Notes under the pieces: generated by a model
Seen by the model: the letters and a program-made list of their open reading frames with translations, nothing else
The model's database searches: none
Told to the model about the DNA's origin: nothing
In this document: positions 21,412 through 31,900 of the stretch, in pieces
Numbering within the stretch: position 1 is the stretch's first letter
Layout of the letters: each line of letters starts with the position of its first letter
Program-made: the position numbers and the translations under genes
Assembly (NCBI RefSeq): GCF_900476105.1
Contig: NZ_LS991951.1
Coordinates: 434,001 to 498,000 of the forward strand
DNA length: 64,000 nt
Origin: Mycoplasmopsis edwardii
Lineage (GTDB): Bacteria; Bacillota_I; Bacilli_A; Mycoplasmatales; Metamycoplasmataceae
Direction of reading: 5' to 3'

Positions 21412-23796
21412 TTAATTATCTTTTAATTTGATTTCAATGTCTTTTGAGTCATTTCCTAAAAATTGAAATGTATAAGTAGTAATAAGTGTCCCTTCTAATG
21501 TAGCGATTCTAGATAATTGGATTACTCTTGTATCTGAAGATGATAATTTAGAAGTAGGTCATATTTGAAGGATTGTATTTTCAACATCACTACCTTCTTT
21601 TGTTAAAACTTGAAATTCAACATCTTCATCACTAGTTCAACTAAAAGGGTTGCTATCTTTTATAAAGCTGATATTAAACATTTTTGATTTTATGTTTTTA
21701 TCAAATTCTACATAAAGTTTATTATCAATAACATATGTATCAATAATTGATGGCGATTCTCTATTAAATTCTTTTGCGTTCTTTACTACAGGTGCATCAA
21801 AAACATATTCTTTTTCATCTATAATAACACTTTTAACAAAGAATTTTTCAACTTCAACTGTTCTGCCGTTTTCTTCATATGTTGCAGGAACTGGATGAGC
21901 ACCTTCTACTGCTATTTTATCTGTTTTAGCAAGAACATGAATTATATCCCTTCTTTCAGAAGTAGAATATTTCACTGATTTTGGATCACTAGGGTCACCA
22001 ATCCCTAAAACCATTTTTGCAAATTTTCTTTCTACAGTTGTTGATGAACTTTCATAAGTACCTTTTGGAGCTTCACCTGTGTAGTTAGTAACAATTTGTT
22101 TTCCGTTTCTTGTTCTCTTTGATTCTTCTCTTGCTTCTGGTAATTTCACAAGTTTTAAATCATCTTTTACTTTGATTTGAATTTTTGAACTATCGTTATT
22201 TGCATATGGTGCATGGAATAAGTATAGGTGGTAGTAATCATCTTTTTTAAGGATTATTTTGTTTAATTGTGCATATAAAGCACCATCTGCATGTTCTTCA
22301 TTTAATCTAACTTCAAGAACATTTTTTTCTTCACTACCTTCTCTTTTCACAACTTCTCAGTCTAATGCTTCTTCTTTAAGTTCGCTTGAAGAATTTCCAT
22401 TTTTATTTGCTCTTAAGTAGAATTTGTATTCGCTAATATCGCCGCTAAATTCAATATAAACTTTTTTATCTTTTGCATATACATCAAGAATGTTTACAAC
22501 TGATTCATTTGGATTACCAGTGATTGGTTGATCTAAGTTGTATGTTTGGTTTTCAAGTTTAACTTGTTTAATTGTATATTCTGCAATATTTACTTCTTTA
22601 CCGTTAACTGTTGCTTGTTGTGGTAATGAAACATTTCCTTTTAATTCTAATTTTTGTGTATCAGCTTTGTATGTTGCATAAAATTGAGAATTAAATTCTA
22701 ATACTTTAACAGTGTTTTCTGCATCACTAAGTTTTGCTTCATAAACAACTGTAGCATTTTCAACTTTATTAGAGTATTGGTTGTATTTTTCTGGTGTATT
22801 TGAAACTGTAAATGATAAATCTTTTAATGTCATTCTAATTGACTGGAATCTTTGTGATTCTTCAGGCATTTGTGGTAAAGCAACACTTCTGTATTCTCTT
22901 GGTTTGTCTTTAACTTGAATACGGAATTTTTCTTTATCGTTTTCAATTCATGGTGAATGGAAAACAGATAAGTGGTAGTGTCCGTCTTTTTTAAGCATAA
23001 TTTTGCTTAACTCAGCAAAGTATAGATCTTCATCTAATGTTCCTTTTAATGAAACTTCAAGAATTGTGTTTGTTTGAGCGCCTTCTCTTTTCATAACTTT
23101 AAAATCAATTTTGTTATCATTAATTTGCTCATTTGAGTTACCATTTTTAACCGCACTTATGTGGAATAAGTGATTACTAATGTCTTCGCTAAATTCAATG
23201 TAAAGTTTGTTATCTTTTGAATGAATATCTAAAATATCTACAACTGTATTATTTGGATTGCCAACAATTGGTTGATCTAAGTTGTATGTTGTGCCTTCGA
23301 GTTTAACTTGTTTAACTTTGTATTCGACAACTTTAACTTTTTCACCATCAACTGTAGCTTCTTGCGGCAATGTAACATTTCCTTTTAATTCTAATTTTTG
23401 CGAATCTGTTTTATATGTTGCGTAAAATGGTGAATCGAATTCTAATTCTTTAATAGTATTTTTTGCATCACTGAGTTTTGCTTCATAAACAACTGTAGCT
23501 TTTTCAACTTTATTAGAGTATTGGTTGTATTTTGCAGGAACATTTGAAACTGTAAATGTTAAATCTTTTAAAGACATTCTAATTGATTTAAATCTTTTTT
23601 CTGCTTCAGGTAATTCTGGTAATTTAACACTATCGTATTCCCTTTCAATAGGTTTTTCGATTGGGGTAACTACATCTTTTTTATTATCTGCTGGTTTAAC
23701 ATCTTCTTTTCTTCCACATGAACATGAAATTGTGGCTGACAAGGTTGATAAACCTAAAACACTAACCAATAATGGTTTTAAAAGTTTTTTCTTCAT
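21412..23796 (-). CDS. Lipoprotein made of three tandem ~245-residue repeats
   Basis: 794 residues. Signal peptide with lipobox ATISC, Cys25, then a charged, Pro-rich linker to residue 53. The rest is three repeats starting at about residues 54, 302 and 545. Repeats 1 and 2 are close (shared RMSLKDL/RMTLKDL, NKVE.ATVVYEAKLSDA, LDQPI.GNPN); repeat 3 is much diverged. Each repeat looks all-beta. No catalytic motif can be seen. I do not recognise the family; surface adhesion or antigenic decoy is a guess. It has its own ribosome binding site (AAAAGGAGAA) and stands alone between a bidirectional terminator and the uvrC-derived repeat. DNA similarity between repeats 1 and 2 allows size change by recombination. 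Confidence 0.8.
22163..23637 (-). repeat. Two close intragenic repeat units of the lipoprotein gene
   Basis: Unit 1 is about 22894-23637 and unit 2 about 22163-22893, with long stretches of near-identical DNA, for example around the segment encoding NLDQPI. Confidence 0.7.
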
Positions 23797-23874
23797 AATT
23801 TTCTCCTTTTTGTTTTTACAAACAAATATTTATGTACTTGTATTTTACAACTTTTTGCAATGTTTTAAAAAGAA

Positions 23875-24100
23875 CAAGAAAAAATATGAAAATAAGACAT
23901 TTTGAACAAAAACACATAATTAACCTAAAATTAAGGCTTTTAAAGTTTTTTTTTTTTTTTGTGATGTCTATTTATTTTAAAGCATAATCACCTTTTTTAA
24001 AAAAACAATAAAAGTTGAACTTTTATTATCTTTGTCATTATTGTAAAAATTATAAATTTCTTTTGCTTGTTTTTTAGAAACAACTTGTTCTAATTCCGAT
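23875..24100. repeat. Direct repeat A: copy of the uvrC 3' end and downstream spacer
   Basis: 226 bp almost identical to 28635-28865. It contains the last ~30 codons of uvrC on the minus strand, with the stop codon lost by a T-to-G change (TAA to TCA), plus the spacer with a T tract. It ends abruptly at CCGAT; the neighbouring DNA differs. Confidence 0.9.
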
Positions 24101-24149
24101 TAGACTGGAAAAATCATTCGGACACTTCCGAGTTATTTTTCCTGGTCTA
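24101..24149. other. Imperfect long hairpin at the left island edge
   Basis: A left arm starting TAGACTGGAAAAAT and a right arm ending ATTTTTCCTGGTCTA pair over about 18 of 22 positions with a small loop. It starts at the exact base where repeat A ends. It is richer in G+C than its surroundings. Confidence 0.55.
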
Positions 24150-24199
24150 ATACATATTTCGATTTTACAAATTTTTATTTTCGAATTAATCAAGAAAAT

Positions 24200-24624
24200 G
24201 ACTTTAGAAAAAAAGGACCATCAAAGAAAGAAGGGTTAATCCTATCGTTTCAATGAGTTTGCTTTTAGGTGCAGATATGATACCTTTAAATATAAAGATT
24301 TTCCTAAGAAATCAATCTGAGAAACCAATGTTATATAAAACTATTAGAGACATGAAAAATTCAATAAATATATCTGAAAAAACAATACAAATTGCAGATA
24401 AAAGCTTAAATACAGCTAATAATATAATAGAAAGCATTGAATCAAGGTATGAATATATTTTTGGAAAATCAATTAAAAAGATGAGTTCTGAAGATAGGAA
24501 TAAACTTTTAAAAGACCTGGATTTTGATATACTTAAATCATACAAATTAGGTGAAATTGACATTGCAAACAGGGAAAATTTTCAAAAGTCAAGTTTTAGA
24601 TTACGAATTTTTATATTATGGTAA
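24200..24624 (+). pseudogene. IS1634-like transposase remnant 0 (middle part)
   Basis: It begins in coding sequence for FRKKGPSKER, then shifts frame, and an open stretch from 24253 encodes 123 residues with LLLGADMIPLNIKIF and IQIADKSLNTANN. The latter is the second catalytic Asp region of the IS1634/IS4-type transposase. The coding part runs directly into a right-end sequence (TTTTCAAAAGTCAA) at 24579-24592, so the C-terminal third has been deleted. Not functional. Confidence 0.75.
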
Positions 24625-24679
24625 CTTAAATTCAATTATTTCATATTTTTGCTAATGAAAAATATTAGGGAAGAAATAT

Positions 24680-24832
24680 ATGTCAAAGAAGAAACTATTT
24701 AAATTGTTATGAGTGATTTAACTAACTTCTGGTGTGCCCTTATTAATTGGATGTACCACAAACCAAAAAGAAGATACAAATGAAAAGGAAATGATTGATC
24801 ATAAGAAAAATTTAAATGATGCTAAAGTATAA
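24680..24832 (+). pseudogene. Truncated lipoprotein gene start
   Basis: 50 residues: Lys-rich start, a hydrophobic segment with two TGA-coded Trp, and lipobox LLIGC followed by TTNQKEDTNEKE, so a genuine lipoprotein signal peptide. The frame ends at a stop at 24830 after a short charged linker, and an IS remnant begins at 24889. It looks like the 5' end of a surface lipoprotein gene cut off by the IS insertion. AGGGAAG lies before the ATG. Confidence 0.55.
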
Positions 24833-24888
24833 TTAAATGTACTTCAAAATCATCGATATTCTGGTGATTTTCAAGATATTATCAAGTC

Positions 24889-25229
24889 TTGACTTTCGAA
24901 AAAAAGGACCATCAAAAGAAAGAAGATTCAATCATAGGGCATTTCTTGTTTTGCAATATATCAGTGCTTTTCACAAGACTTTTTAGAATTCAAATTTTTC
25001 GAAAATAAATATAATGCAAATACGATTTTTAGGGCTATTAGAGTTTTACAATGTACAAAAATCCAATATAAAAATAAGTATATAAACTTATTATCAAGAA
25101 CGAAAGAATTAGAAGAAATTGCTGATGAATTATCGGCTAAATTATTAAATTATTATTTTTCTCAAAATGAACTAAAAAAATTTTAAATAAAAAAGCATCA
25201 TTTTTTTATGAAAATTTGTGAAAGTCAAG
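24889..25229 (+). mobile_element. IS1634-like remnant 1, internally deleted
   Basis: Left end TTGACTTTCGAAA is joined directly to the transposase coding segment for FRKKGPSKERR, which jumps to the C-terminal part (SIIGHFL..., then NKYNANTIFRAI and RTKELEEIADELSAKLLNYY) and stops at 25185. Right end GTGAAAGTCAAG at 25218-25229. About 1.5 kb of a full element is missing. The two segments flanking the left junction share GACTTTNGAAA, which could have served as the deletion site. Confidence 0.7.
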
Positions 25230-25300
25230 TTTTGTATTTATATGTTAAATCAACTGAAAAAAATGCTAAATAATCTACTCAAAATCCTATTTAAATATTA

Positions 25301-25352
25301 AAAAAACCTAATAACAAATATTTTAATTTCAATATTTGTTATTAGGTTTTTT
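25301..25352. terminator. Perfect 22-bp stem terminator
   Basis: 22-bp perfect stem with loop TTAATTTC, A run on the left and T run on the right, so it works on either strand. It lies just after the end of the restriction gene read on the minus strand. Confidence 0.8.
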
Positions 25353-25358
25353 ATTAAA

Positions 25359-25733
25359 CTATTTATTTTTTTGTAATTCGTAAGATTGTTTAATGATATC
25401 CATAACATCGTCCACATCTTTTAGATTATTTAAAATTATTTTTGTGTCGCCAGTTCCTCAACTGCCTACTTTAGAAATGTCTTCTAACGGTACTTCTTGA
25501 GGGTTGTTTATTTCATTAACTTTCATATCAACAACAATAGTTAATCCTTTTTTTCTAAAAACTATGCAAACAAAATTACTTTTAAATTTATAAGCAATAT
25601 AAATTTTTGTATAATTTCTACTTACATCTTTAAGTTTAAGAATTTTTTCTTCAAGATTATCAAATAAAACTCTAGCTTTATCACTGATATCATATGAATC
25701 AATTGTGTAAATTGGTTTATTTTTGTCATTATC
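25359..25733 (-). pseudogene. Detached DUF5655-like tail of the restriction gene
   Basis: Downstream of a frameshift in a 5-A run (25734-25738), this frame continues with about 124 residues: KARVLFDNLEEKILKL, KIYIAYKFKSNFVCIV, and VGSWGTGDTKIILNNL close to the end. This matches the DUF5655 domain commonly fused to the C-terminus of GmrSD-type proteins. Adding one A would restore the full fusion. It is either real decay, a switchable tract or a sequencing error. Confidence 0.65.
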
Positions 25734-27538
25734 TTTTTATAATGTTCTAATTCTTCTTCCGTGATATATGGATAGTTTCATATTTTCAATGCTATTACAC
25801 TTAATTGATCAGCTCTTTCTACTATCTGTTCTTTGGTCCATTCAGATTGTTCAACAACATATTTATTAATCCGTAATGGTGTATCATTAAATCCACCTCT
25901 AATTGTTCTTTTATCTTCGAATGTTCTATCCCCCATTTCAGAATTATAATTTGTTAATGTTAAATTACCAATTGTGTGAAGATACTTATCTTGAACTTCT
26001 TCTCATTTATCATTAGAATTAGCTTTCAGCATGTTTTTTCATTCTTTGGAAAGATTTTTATTTTGTGGCATAATGTGTTCGATTGACATATTGCCTGTAA
26101 CCATTACATTTTTAGTGTCATAATGTTCCAATTTGGTCAAAATGTATTTAATATATGTCTTTTTATATATCTGGCTATTTTTAAAAGCTTTTTTAAATTC
26201 TTCATCATCAGGAAATTTATTATAATTATTTGCTTGTTTAAAAAATGCTTTTATTGAATTTAAATAGTTACCATCAAAATTTTCATTTGCAGACTTTGCC
26301 AAAGCCAAAAATACTTTGTTCAATGCATTCGTAGCCATTCCACATATACTTCTTCTCAAAACATAGCTAATACACAATTTAAGAATTTCAATTAAATCAT
26401 TTTGAAAAATTTTTTCATCTTTAAATTTTTTAAGAATTACCATTAAAAATGGGTTCATAACACTTATGTCTAGTATATTAATTTCTTCAAATAATTTATT
26501 TAATTTTTCACTAAATTTTTTAGGAGTTTTGATATTAATATAAATTTCAGCCATATTTCTCATATCGGCACAAAGTTCTTTGATACTTTCAAAGTTATTA
26601 TTACCGCTTCAATCTTTAAATTGTTTATATATTTTGTCTTTTCTAAAAATTTTATTAAGTTTAATACTCAAATAATCTCTAATAAAATCATCCATGTGGA
26701 TATCTTGATTTGCACCTTCAAATAATTTTTCAAAAGGTTTTCAGTATTCTTTATATAATTCTTTTTGATTTTTTCCACTAAAATTCATTAATATATAGTT
26801 TCTAACTAAATCAGATTGAGATAATACTTTTCCAGTCGAGTTTAAACATTCAAATATACTTTGCGGGTCATCTTCTCCATGCTTTAGTATTATTGATACA
26901 ATTTGAAGCTTACCAATTGCTTCTAAGAGTTTTTCTAAATCAAATTCATTTTTGATAATACTATTTTGAATACTATTTTTAAAGAAATTATAAGAATTTA
27001 GTATTTTTGATTTAACTTTTTCGGGCAAATTTCAATTTTCATCAGGTTTATCAATTAAACAGTTAAAAACAACCCTATCATCTTCTGTTAATAATAGTTT
27101 ATATTTTTTATCGTCAGATTCATTGGTATTTAATAAAAATTTGTTTAATGACTCTAATGATTTCGATTTCTCTTCTATTAATTTCAATTTGCAATTATTA
27201 TTTGTAGATTCATCGGTGCTTATCTCCGATTTACATAGTTTCAAATCATTAAAAACGATATTTCTCAATGCAATCAATAACAAAGTTAAAGTAGTTATTC
27301 TTTGTTGTCCGTCAATAATCATGTACTTATTTGCACCAGCAATATCTTCTTCTTCAAGAACACTAACAATTGAACCTAAAAAATGACTTTTTTTATTCTG
27401 GCTTTGTATCTGTAAAATGTCGTTTCAAAGTCTATTACAATTACTTGTATCTCAACTATATAAACGCTGAAAAATAGGGATTGTATATTGGTTATTTTGT
27501 TCGAAAATTGTTTCTATATTCGTTGCTTTTACTATCAT
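25622..27538 (-). CDS. GmrSD-type (DUF262 + DUF1524) modification-dependent restriction enzyme, frameshifted
   Basis: 638 residues. DUF262 (GmrS-like) N-terminus: IPIFQRLYSW near residue 20, the NTPase-like motif DGQQRITTL near 75 and FECLNSTGKVLSQSDLVRN near 215. DUF1524 (GmrD-like) nuclease with SIEHIMPQN near 490 (His-Asn-type active site) and HTIGNLTLTNYN after it. Such single-chain enzymes cut DNA bearing modified cytosine, often glucosylated phage DNA, using NTP. Start ATG 27538 has AGGAG 7 nt upstream. The last ~15 codons are out of the original frame because of the 5-A run at 25734-25738. No methylase is next to it, as expected for type IV. It lies between IS1634 remnants, so it was probably acquired. 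Confidence 0.8.
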
Positions 27539-27635
27539 TATTGCACTCCTATATATCATCAAAAGTTAATAACTAATTATTTATATGCAGATTAATATTT
27601 TGAACATTAATTAATAATATTGTACCATAAGGGCC

Positions 27636-28623
27636 TTGACTTTCGAAAGAGCACCACCTTATTTTAAAAATATAAAGCAGTTAATTCAAAAATACACTAA
27701 ATTGTGTATTTTTTTAAAATATTTTATAAATTTTATGTATATTTAACATAGTGCTTTTTAGTGCTTAAAATACATAAAAAATAGGTTAAAAATGGCTTAT
27801 TATCTTAAAAGAACAAAGAAAAAAAGATGATGTTTATTTTCGAATATACGAAACTTTTTATGAGAAAAAAATAAAGAAGGTCGTTAGTTAATCAGTAAAA
27901 GCAATAGGACTGTCATCAAAACTTTTTAAAAGTGGTATAAATGATCCTGAAAAATATTTCATTGAGCTAGTTAAAGAAATTAATGACAAAATAAAAATTG
28001 AAATAAAAAATGGAAAAGAAACATTAAAACTTGCTCACAAAGCAATAAACATGAATAAGTATCAATATAAAAGATTTCTTTAGGCAAACAAATAAGTATA
28101 TTAAAAGCAGTGTAAAAAATGACGTTGAATTTGAAGTTGACTATGACAAAATTGAAGAAGATTTAAAAATTTGTGGATTTAATTTGCAAGTAACATCAGA
28201 AACCAAAATGGATGAATTGCAAATAATAAATTCTTATTCGAATTTATATAGAATTGAAGAAAGTTTTAAAATTCTGAAATCAGAATTAGATGCTCGCCCA
28301 ATATATTTACAGAAAGAATATTCAATCGTAGAACATTTCTTAATTTGCTATAAATCGTTGCTTTTTCACAAGACTTTTAGAATTCAATTTTTTTAAAATA
28401 AATATAATGCAAATACGATTTTTAGGGTTGTTAAAGATTTAAAATGTGCAAAAATCCAAGATGAAGATAAGTATATAAACTTATCATCAAGAACGAAAGA
28501 ATTAGAAGAAATTACTGATGAATTATCGGCTAATTTATTAAATTATTATTTTTATCAAAATGAGCTAAAAAAATTTTTAAATAAAAAAGTACCATTTTTT
28601 TATGAAAATTTTCAAAAGTCAAA
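27636..28623 (+). mobile_element. IS1634-like remnant 2
   Basis: Left end TTGACTTTCGAAAG (27636-27649) and right end TTTTCAAAAGTCAA form imperfect inverted repeats. The transposase region starts at ATG 27792; after a frameshift it reads YFRIYETFYEKKIKK, then a stop, then SVKAIGL. The catalytic centre is missing; the C-terminal part includes YRIEESFKILKSELDARPIY and VEHFLICYKSL, typical of the family. It stops and shifts frame several times. The element is about 988 bp where a complete one is near 1.9 kb. The right end lies 12 bp before direct repeat B. Confidence 0.8.
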
Positions 28624-28634
28624 TTGAAATAGTG

Positions 28635-28865
28635 CAAGAAAAAATATGAAAATAAGACATTTTGAACAAAAACACATAATTAACCTAAAATTAAGGCTTT
28701 TAAAGTTTTTTTTTTTTTTTTGTTTTGTGATGTCTATTTATTTTAAAGCATAATCACCTTTTTTAAAAAACAATAAAAGTTTAACTTTTATTATCTTTGT
28801 CATTATTGTAAAAATTATAAATTTCTTTTGCTTGTTTTTTAGAAACAACTTGTTCTAATTCCGAT
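28635..28865. repeat. Direct repeat B: original uvrC 3' end
   Basis: 231 bp matching 23875-24100; the main difference is a longer T tract with an extra TTTTG, plus two single-base changes. This copy is continuous with the intact uvrC, so it is the original. Confidence 0.9.
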
Positions 28866-30520
28866 AAAGTTGCTTTTTTTAAATTATCAAAAGTTTGAAA
28901 CTTTTTAATTAGTTTTAATTCAGTTTTCTCACCAACTCCAGGAATGTTTAAAACTTCTGAATTTAGTAATTTATCAATTCTTCTTTTGTTTAAATATTCT
29001 TTGGCTCTTTTGTCAACTTTAAATTGTGCACTTTCAAAAAATTTAAATGTTGTTTGGCTAAAACTTAATGTATTATTGTTTTCATCAATAACTTTTTGTG
29101 TTTTATGAAAATCATTTTTTACTAAACCAATAATTTTATTTTTAAATCCATAATTTTTAAGAGCTTCTTGAATTTCTTTAATTTGATTGATTGCTCCGTC
29201 TGCGACAAAAACATCATTTTCTTTTACACTCGCTTCATATAGTTTTAAGAATTTCAAAACATTAAAATACATGTATTTAAGGTCATTTTCTTTTTCGAAA
29301 TTTGCAATTTCTTTTTCTAAATTCCACTTATGTAAAATAGGTTTATTATAGTTGAATTGATTAATTTCTAGCACCGCTCCTACACCATCTTTGTTTTTTT
29401 CAAACGAATTATCAAAAATATAAAGATTATTAACTTCAATACCTAGTTTTTGTGATATTTCTTTAAAAATACTTTCGCCTTTGTCGTTTGAAAGTGACTT
29501 ATACTTTTCATCAAGATTAAGCTCAATATTTTTTAAAATATTTGCGTTAGTACCAATTTTAGCGATACTAATTAGTGACTTAAATTGTGTGTTAATTTCA
29601 TTAATATATTGAACAGAAGTTTCATTAATGAAAATTTGTTTAGGTAAAATTTTATCTTTATAAAATGTATCTAAAAAGTTTTCTATAAATTCTTCCAAAA
29701 GGCCATTTCAGTAAAAATATTTAATAAAAAAATTTGTTGTGATTCCGTAGTTATAACTCTTGACACCAACTAATGCAATGTTATTAATTTGCTTAAAAAC
29801 AATATAATCAACTTTAAAAATTTTCTCAATCTCAGTTACTTGTGGCTCTTTTGTTTTTCTTAAGAATTCCTGGGCTTTTTGATATTTAATTGCATTATCA
29901 AATTCAAATAATGAAGCAAAACGCAATTCTTCATCATATAACTTATTAACAAAATCATTGTTTTTAAATTTAAAAATTTCAATAATTTCATCAAAAATTA
30001 TTTTAGCTTCTCGATAACTTTGTTTAGTTATTAAAATACCCTCTTTATAAGTATAAAAACTCTTTAAAACATCAATAAAGTTTTTATGTTCATCATTATA
30101 AAATAATGGCCCATAATAAAATTCATTTTCTGAATTATGTTTTTTGCTAACTTTTTCACTAAAACCAAATTTAATAAGGTTTTTACTATCAATAAATACC
30201 TTAATATAAGGGCTTTTTGAACTATATACAAGTTTAATATTATATTTTGGGGTATTTTCTTTAATCATTCTTTCTTCAAGATGTAGTGCATCACGTTCAT
30301 TAAGTGTATAGATAACTTCATAATCAGCGATTTGTTCAAACATTTTTGAAGTTTTGTATGAATTTAATGATCCAGTAAAATACTGTTTCATACGTTTTTT
30401 TAGCTTTTTAGCTTTACCAATATAAATAATTTCACCATTAATATCTTTTCAGAGATAAATACCTGGAGATTCTTTTACTTGTTCAATTTTTTGTAAAATT
30501 TCTTGATGTTTTTGAGTCAT
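28781..30520 (-). CDS. uvrC: Excinuclease ABC subunit C
   Basis: 579 residues. GIY-YIG nuclease at the N-terminus (PGIYLW near 19, IIYIGKAKKLKKRMKQYF near 30), a UVR-like helical region near 190, the RNase H-like C-terminal nuclease (FVADGAINQIKEI near 440) and a helix-hairpin-helix near the end (NIPGVGEKTELKLIKKF). It makes both incisions around a lesion in nucleotide excision repair with UvrA and UvrB. Start ATG 30520 has no ribosome binding site, and TATAAT lies 12 nt upstream. It is transcribed away from rarA. Its 3' end is duplicated at 23875. Confidence 0.93.
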
Positions 30521-30532
30521 AATATTAATCAA

Positions 30533-30656
30533 ATTATAGTTTAAAAACCATTAAAATAAAAATCTTTTTAATGAATATAATGCAGGAATTTACGTTAATT
30601 TTAGTAAAAGTTTTTTCAAACTTTCATGCCTTAAATATAGTTATATATATTATAAT
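30533..30656. promoter_or_regulatory. Divergent uvrC / rarA promoter region
   Basis: TATAAT on the minus strand at 30538-30533 (12 nt before the uvrC ATG) and TATAAT on the plus strand at 30651-30656 (9 nt before the rarA ATG). Both genes would have very short or no leader. Confidence 0.5.
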
Positions 30657-30665
30657 TTAATAAAT

Positions 30666-31898
30666 ATGAAGAAAAATCTCGCAAATAGTTTACGTCCATC
30701 AAATTTATCACAAATTATAGGCCAAGATCACATTAAAGAACTTTTGCAAAAAGTAGCATATAAAAAACTTCAAAATAGTTTTATCTTTTTTGGAGAAAGT
30801 GGAATTGGTAAAACTTCAACAGCTATAGCTCTAGCAAAGGAAATGGATTTACCGTTTGATTATTTTAATGCATCTATCGGATCTAAAGGTGAATTAGTAG
30901 AATTATTAAAAACTAATAAGATTTTAATAATTGATGAAATACATAGGTTAAATAAAGATAAACAAGAGATTTTATTATCATATTTAGAATTTGACAAAAT
31001 TATTGTTTATGCAACTACTACAGAAAACCCATATTTTAAAGTTGTGCCCGCTATTAGAAGTAGGATGCAAATTCTTGAGTTTCATAAACTTTCAATTCAA
31101 GATATTGTTTATGGATTAAGGGAAATAATTAAAAATAATTTTCCAGATCTAAAAATCAGTAATGAAAAACTTGCTATGTTAGCAAGTTATTCATCTGGAG
31201 ATTATCGTGCAAGTATTAATAACTTGCAAATGCTTGCATTCTTAAAACAAGATTTAAATGAAATATCAGAAAAAGACTTGAAAACAATTATCCCTAACGT
31301 TAGCTTTTATACTGATAAAAATTCTTCAGAACATTATAATAATCTTTCAGCATTTCATAAGTCATTGCGTGGTTCAGATGTTAATGCAAGTTTATATTAT
31401 GGATTTTTAATTTTAGCAAGCGGTGATCATGATGGTCTTTTCAGAAGAATGCTTGCCATGGCTTATGAAGATATTGGTTTAGCAAATCCTTCAATTGGTC
31501 AAAGAACTTTAGCTGCAATTCAAACATTTGAAAGATTAGGTATGCCTGAAGGGGAATTACCAATATCAGTAGCTATTGCAGAACTTGCTTTATCACCAAA
31601 AAGTAATTCAGTTTACTTAGCAAAAGAAAAAGTAAAAGATTTTATTTTAAATCAAGGAAAAGTTTTTAGGATACCAAGTCACTTAAGAGATTCACATTAT
31701 AAATCATCAGTAAAACTTGGGGATGGGATTGGGTATAAATATCCTCATGATTATCCTAAAAATTGAGTAAGGCAATTTTATCTACCTAAAGAAATTAAAG
31801 ATGAAGTATTTTATCATCCAGGAAATAATAAATACGAAAATGATGTTAAAAAATATTGAGATTCAATTAAAGAAGCTCATAATAATGATAAGGAGTAA
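30666..31898 (+). CDS. rarA: Replication-associated recombination protein A, AAA+ ATPase
   Basis: 410 residues. LRPSNLSQIIGQDHI at the start, Walker A GESGIGKTS near residue 43, Walker B ILIIDEIHRLNK near 84, sensor 1 ATTTENP near 118, and the MgsA-type C-terminal tetramerisation domain with RRMLAMAYEDIGLANP near 262. The family acts at stalled forks and binds SSB. It heads the five-gene run rarA-pheS-ung-pheT-glyA; pheS starts 2 nt after its stop. Confidence 0.93.
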
Positions 31899-31900
31899 GT

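Noticed and set aside
23525-23905. Plus-strand 126-residue frame across the lipoprotein start
   Set aside because: Opposite to a well-supported lipoprotein signal peptide and runs into an AT-rich spacer.
23950-23960. T tract in repeat A as a phase-variation site
   Set aside because: It lies downstream of genes on both sides, not near a promoter; the same tract in repeat B is after the uvrC stop.
27123-27386. Plus-strand frame within the restriction gene
   Set aside because: Opposite to the DGQQRITTL region of the DUF262 domain; no start signals.
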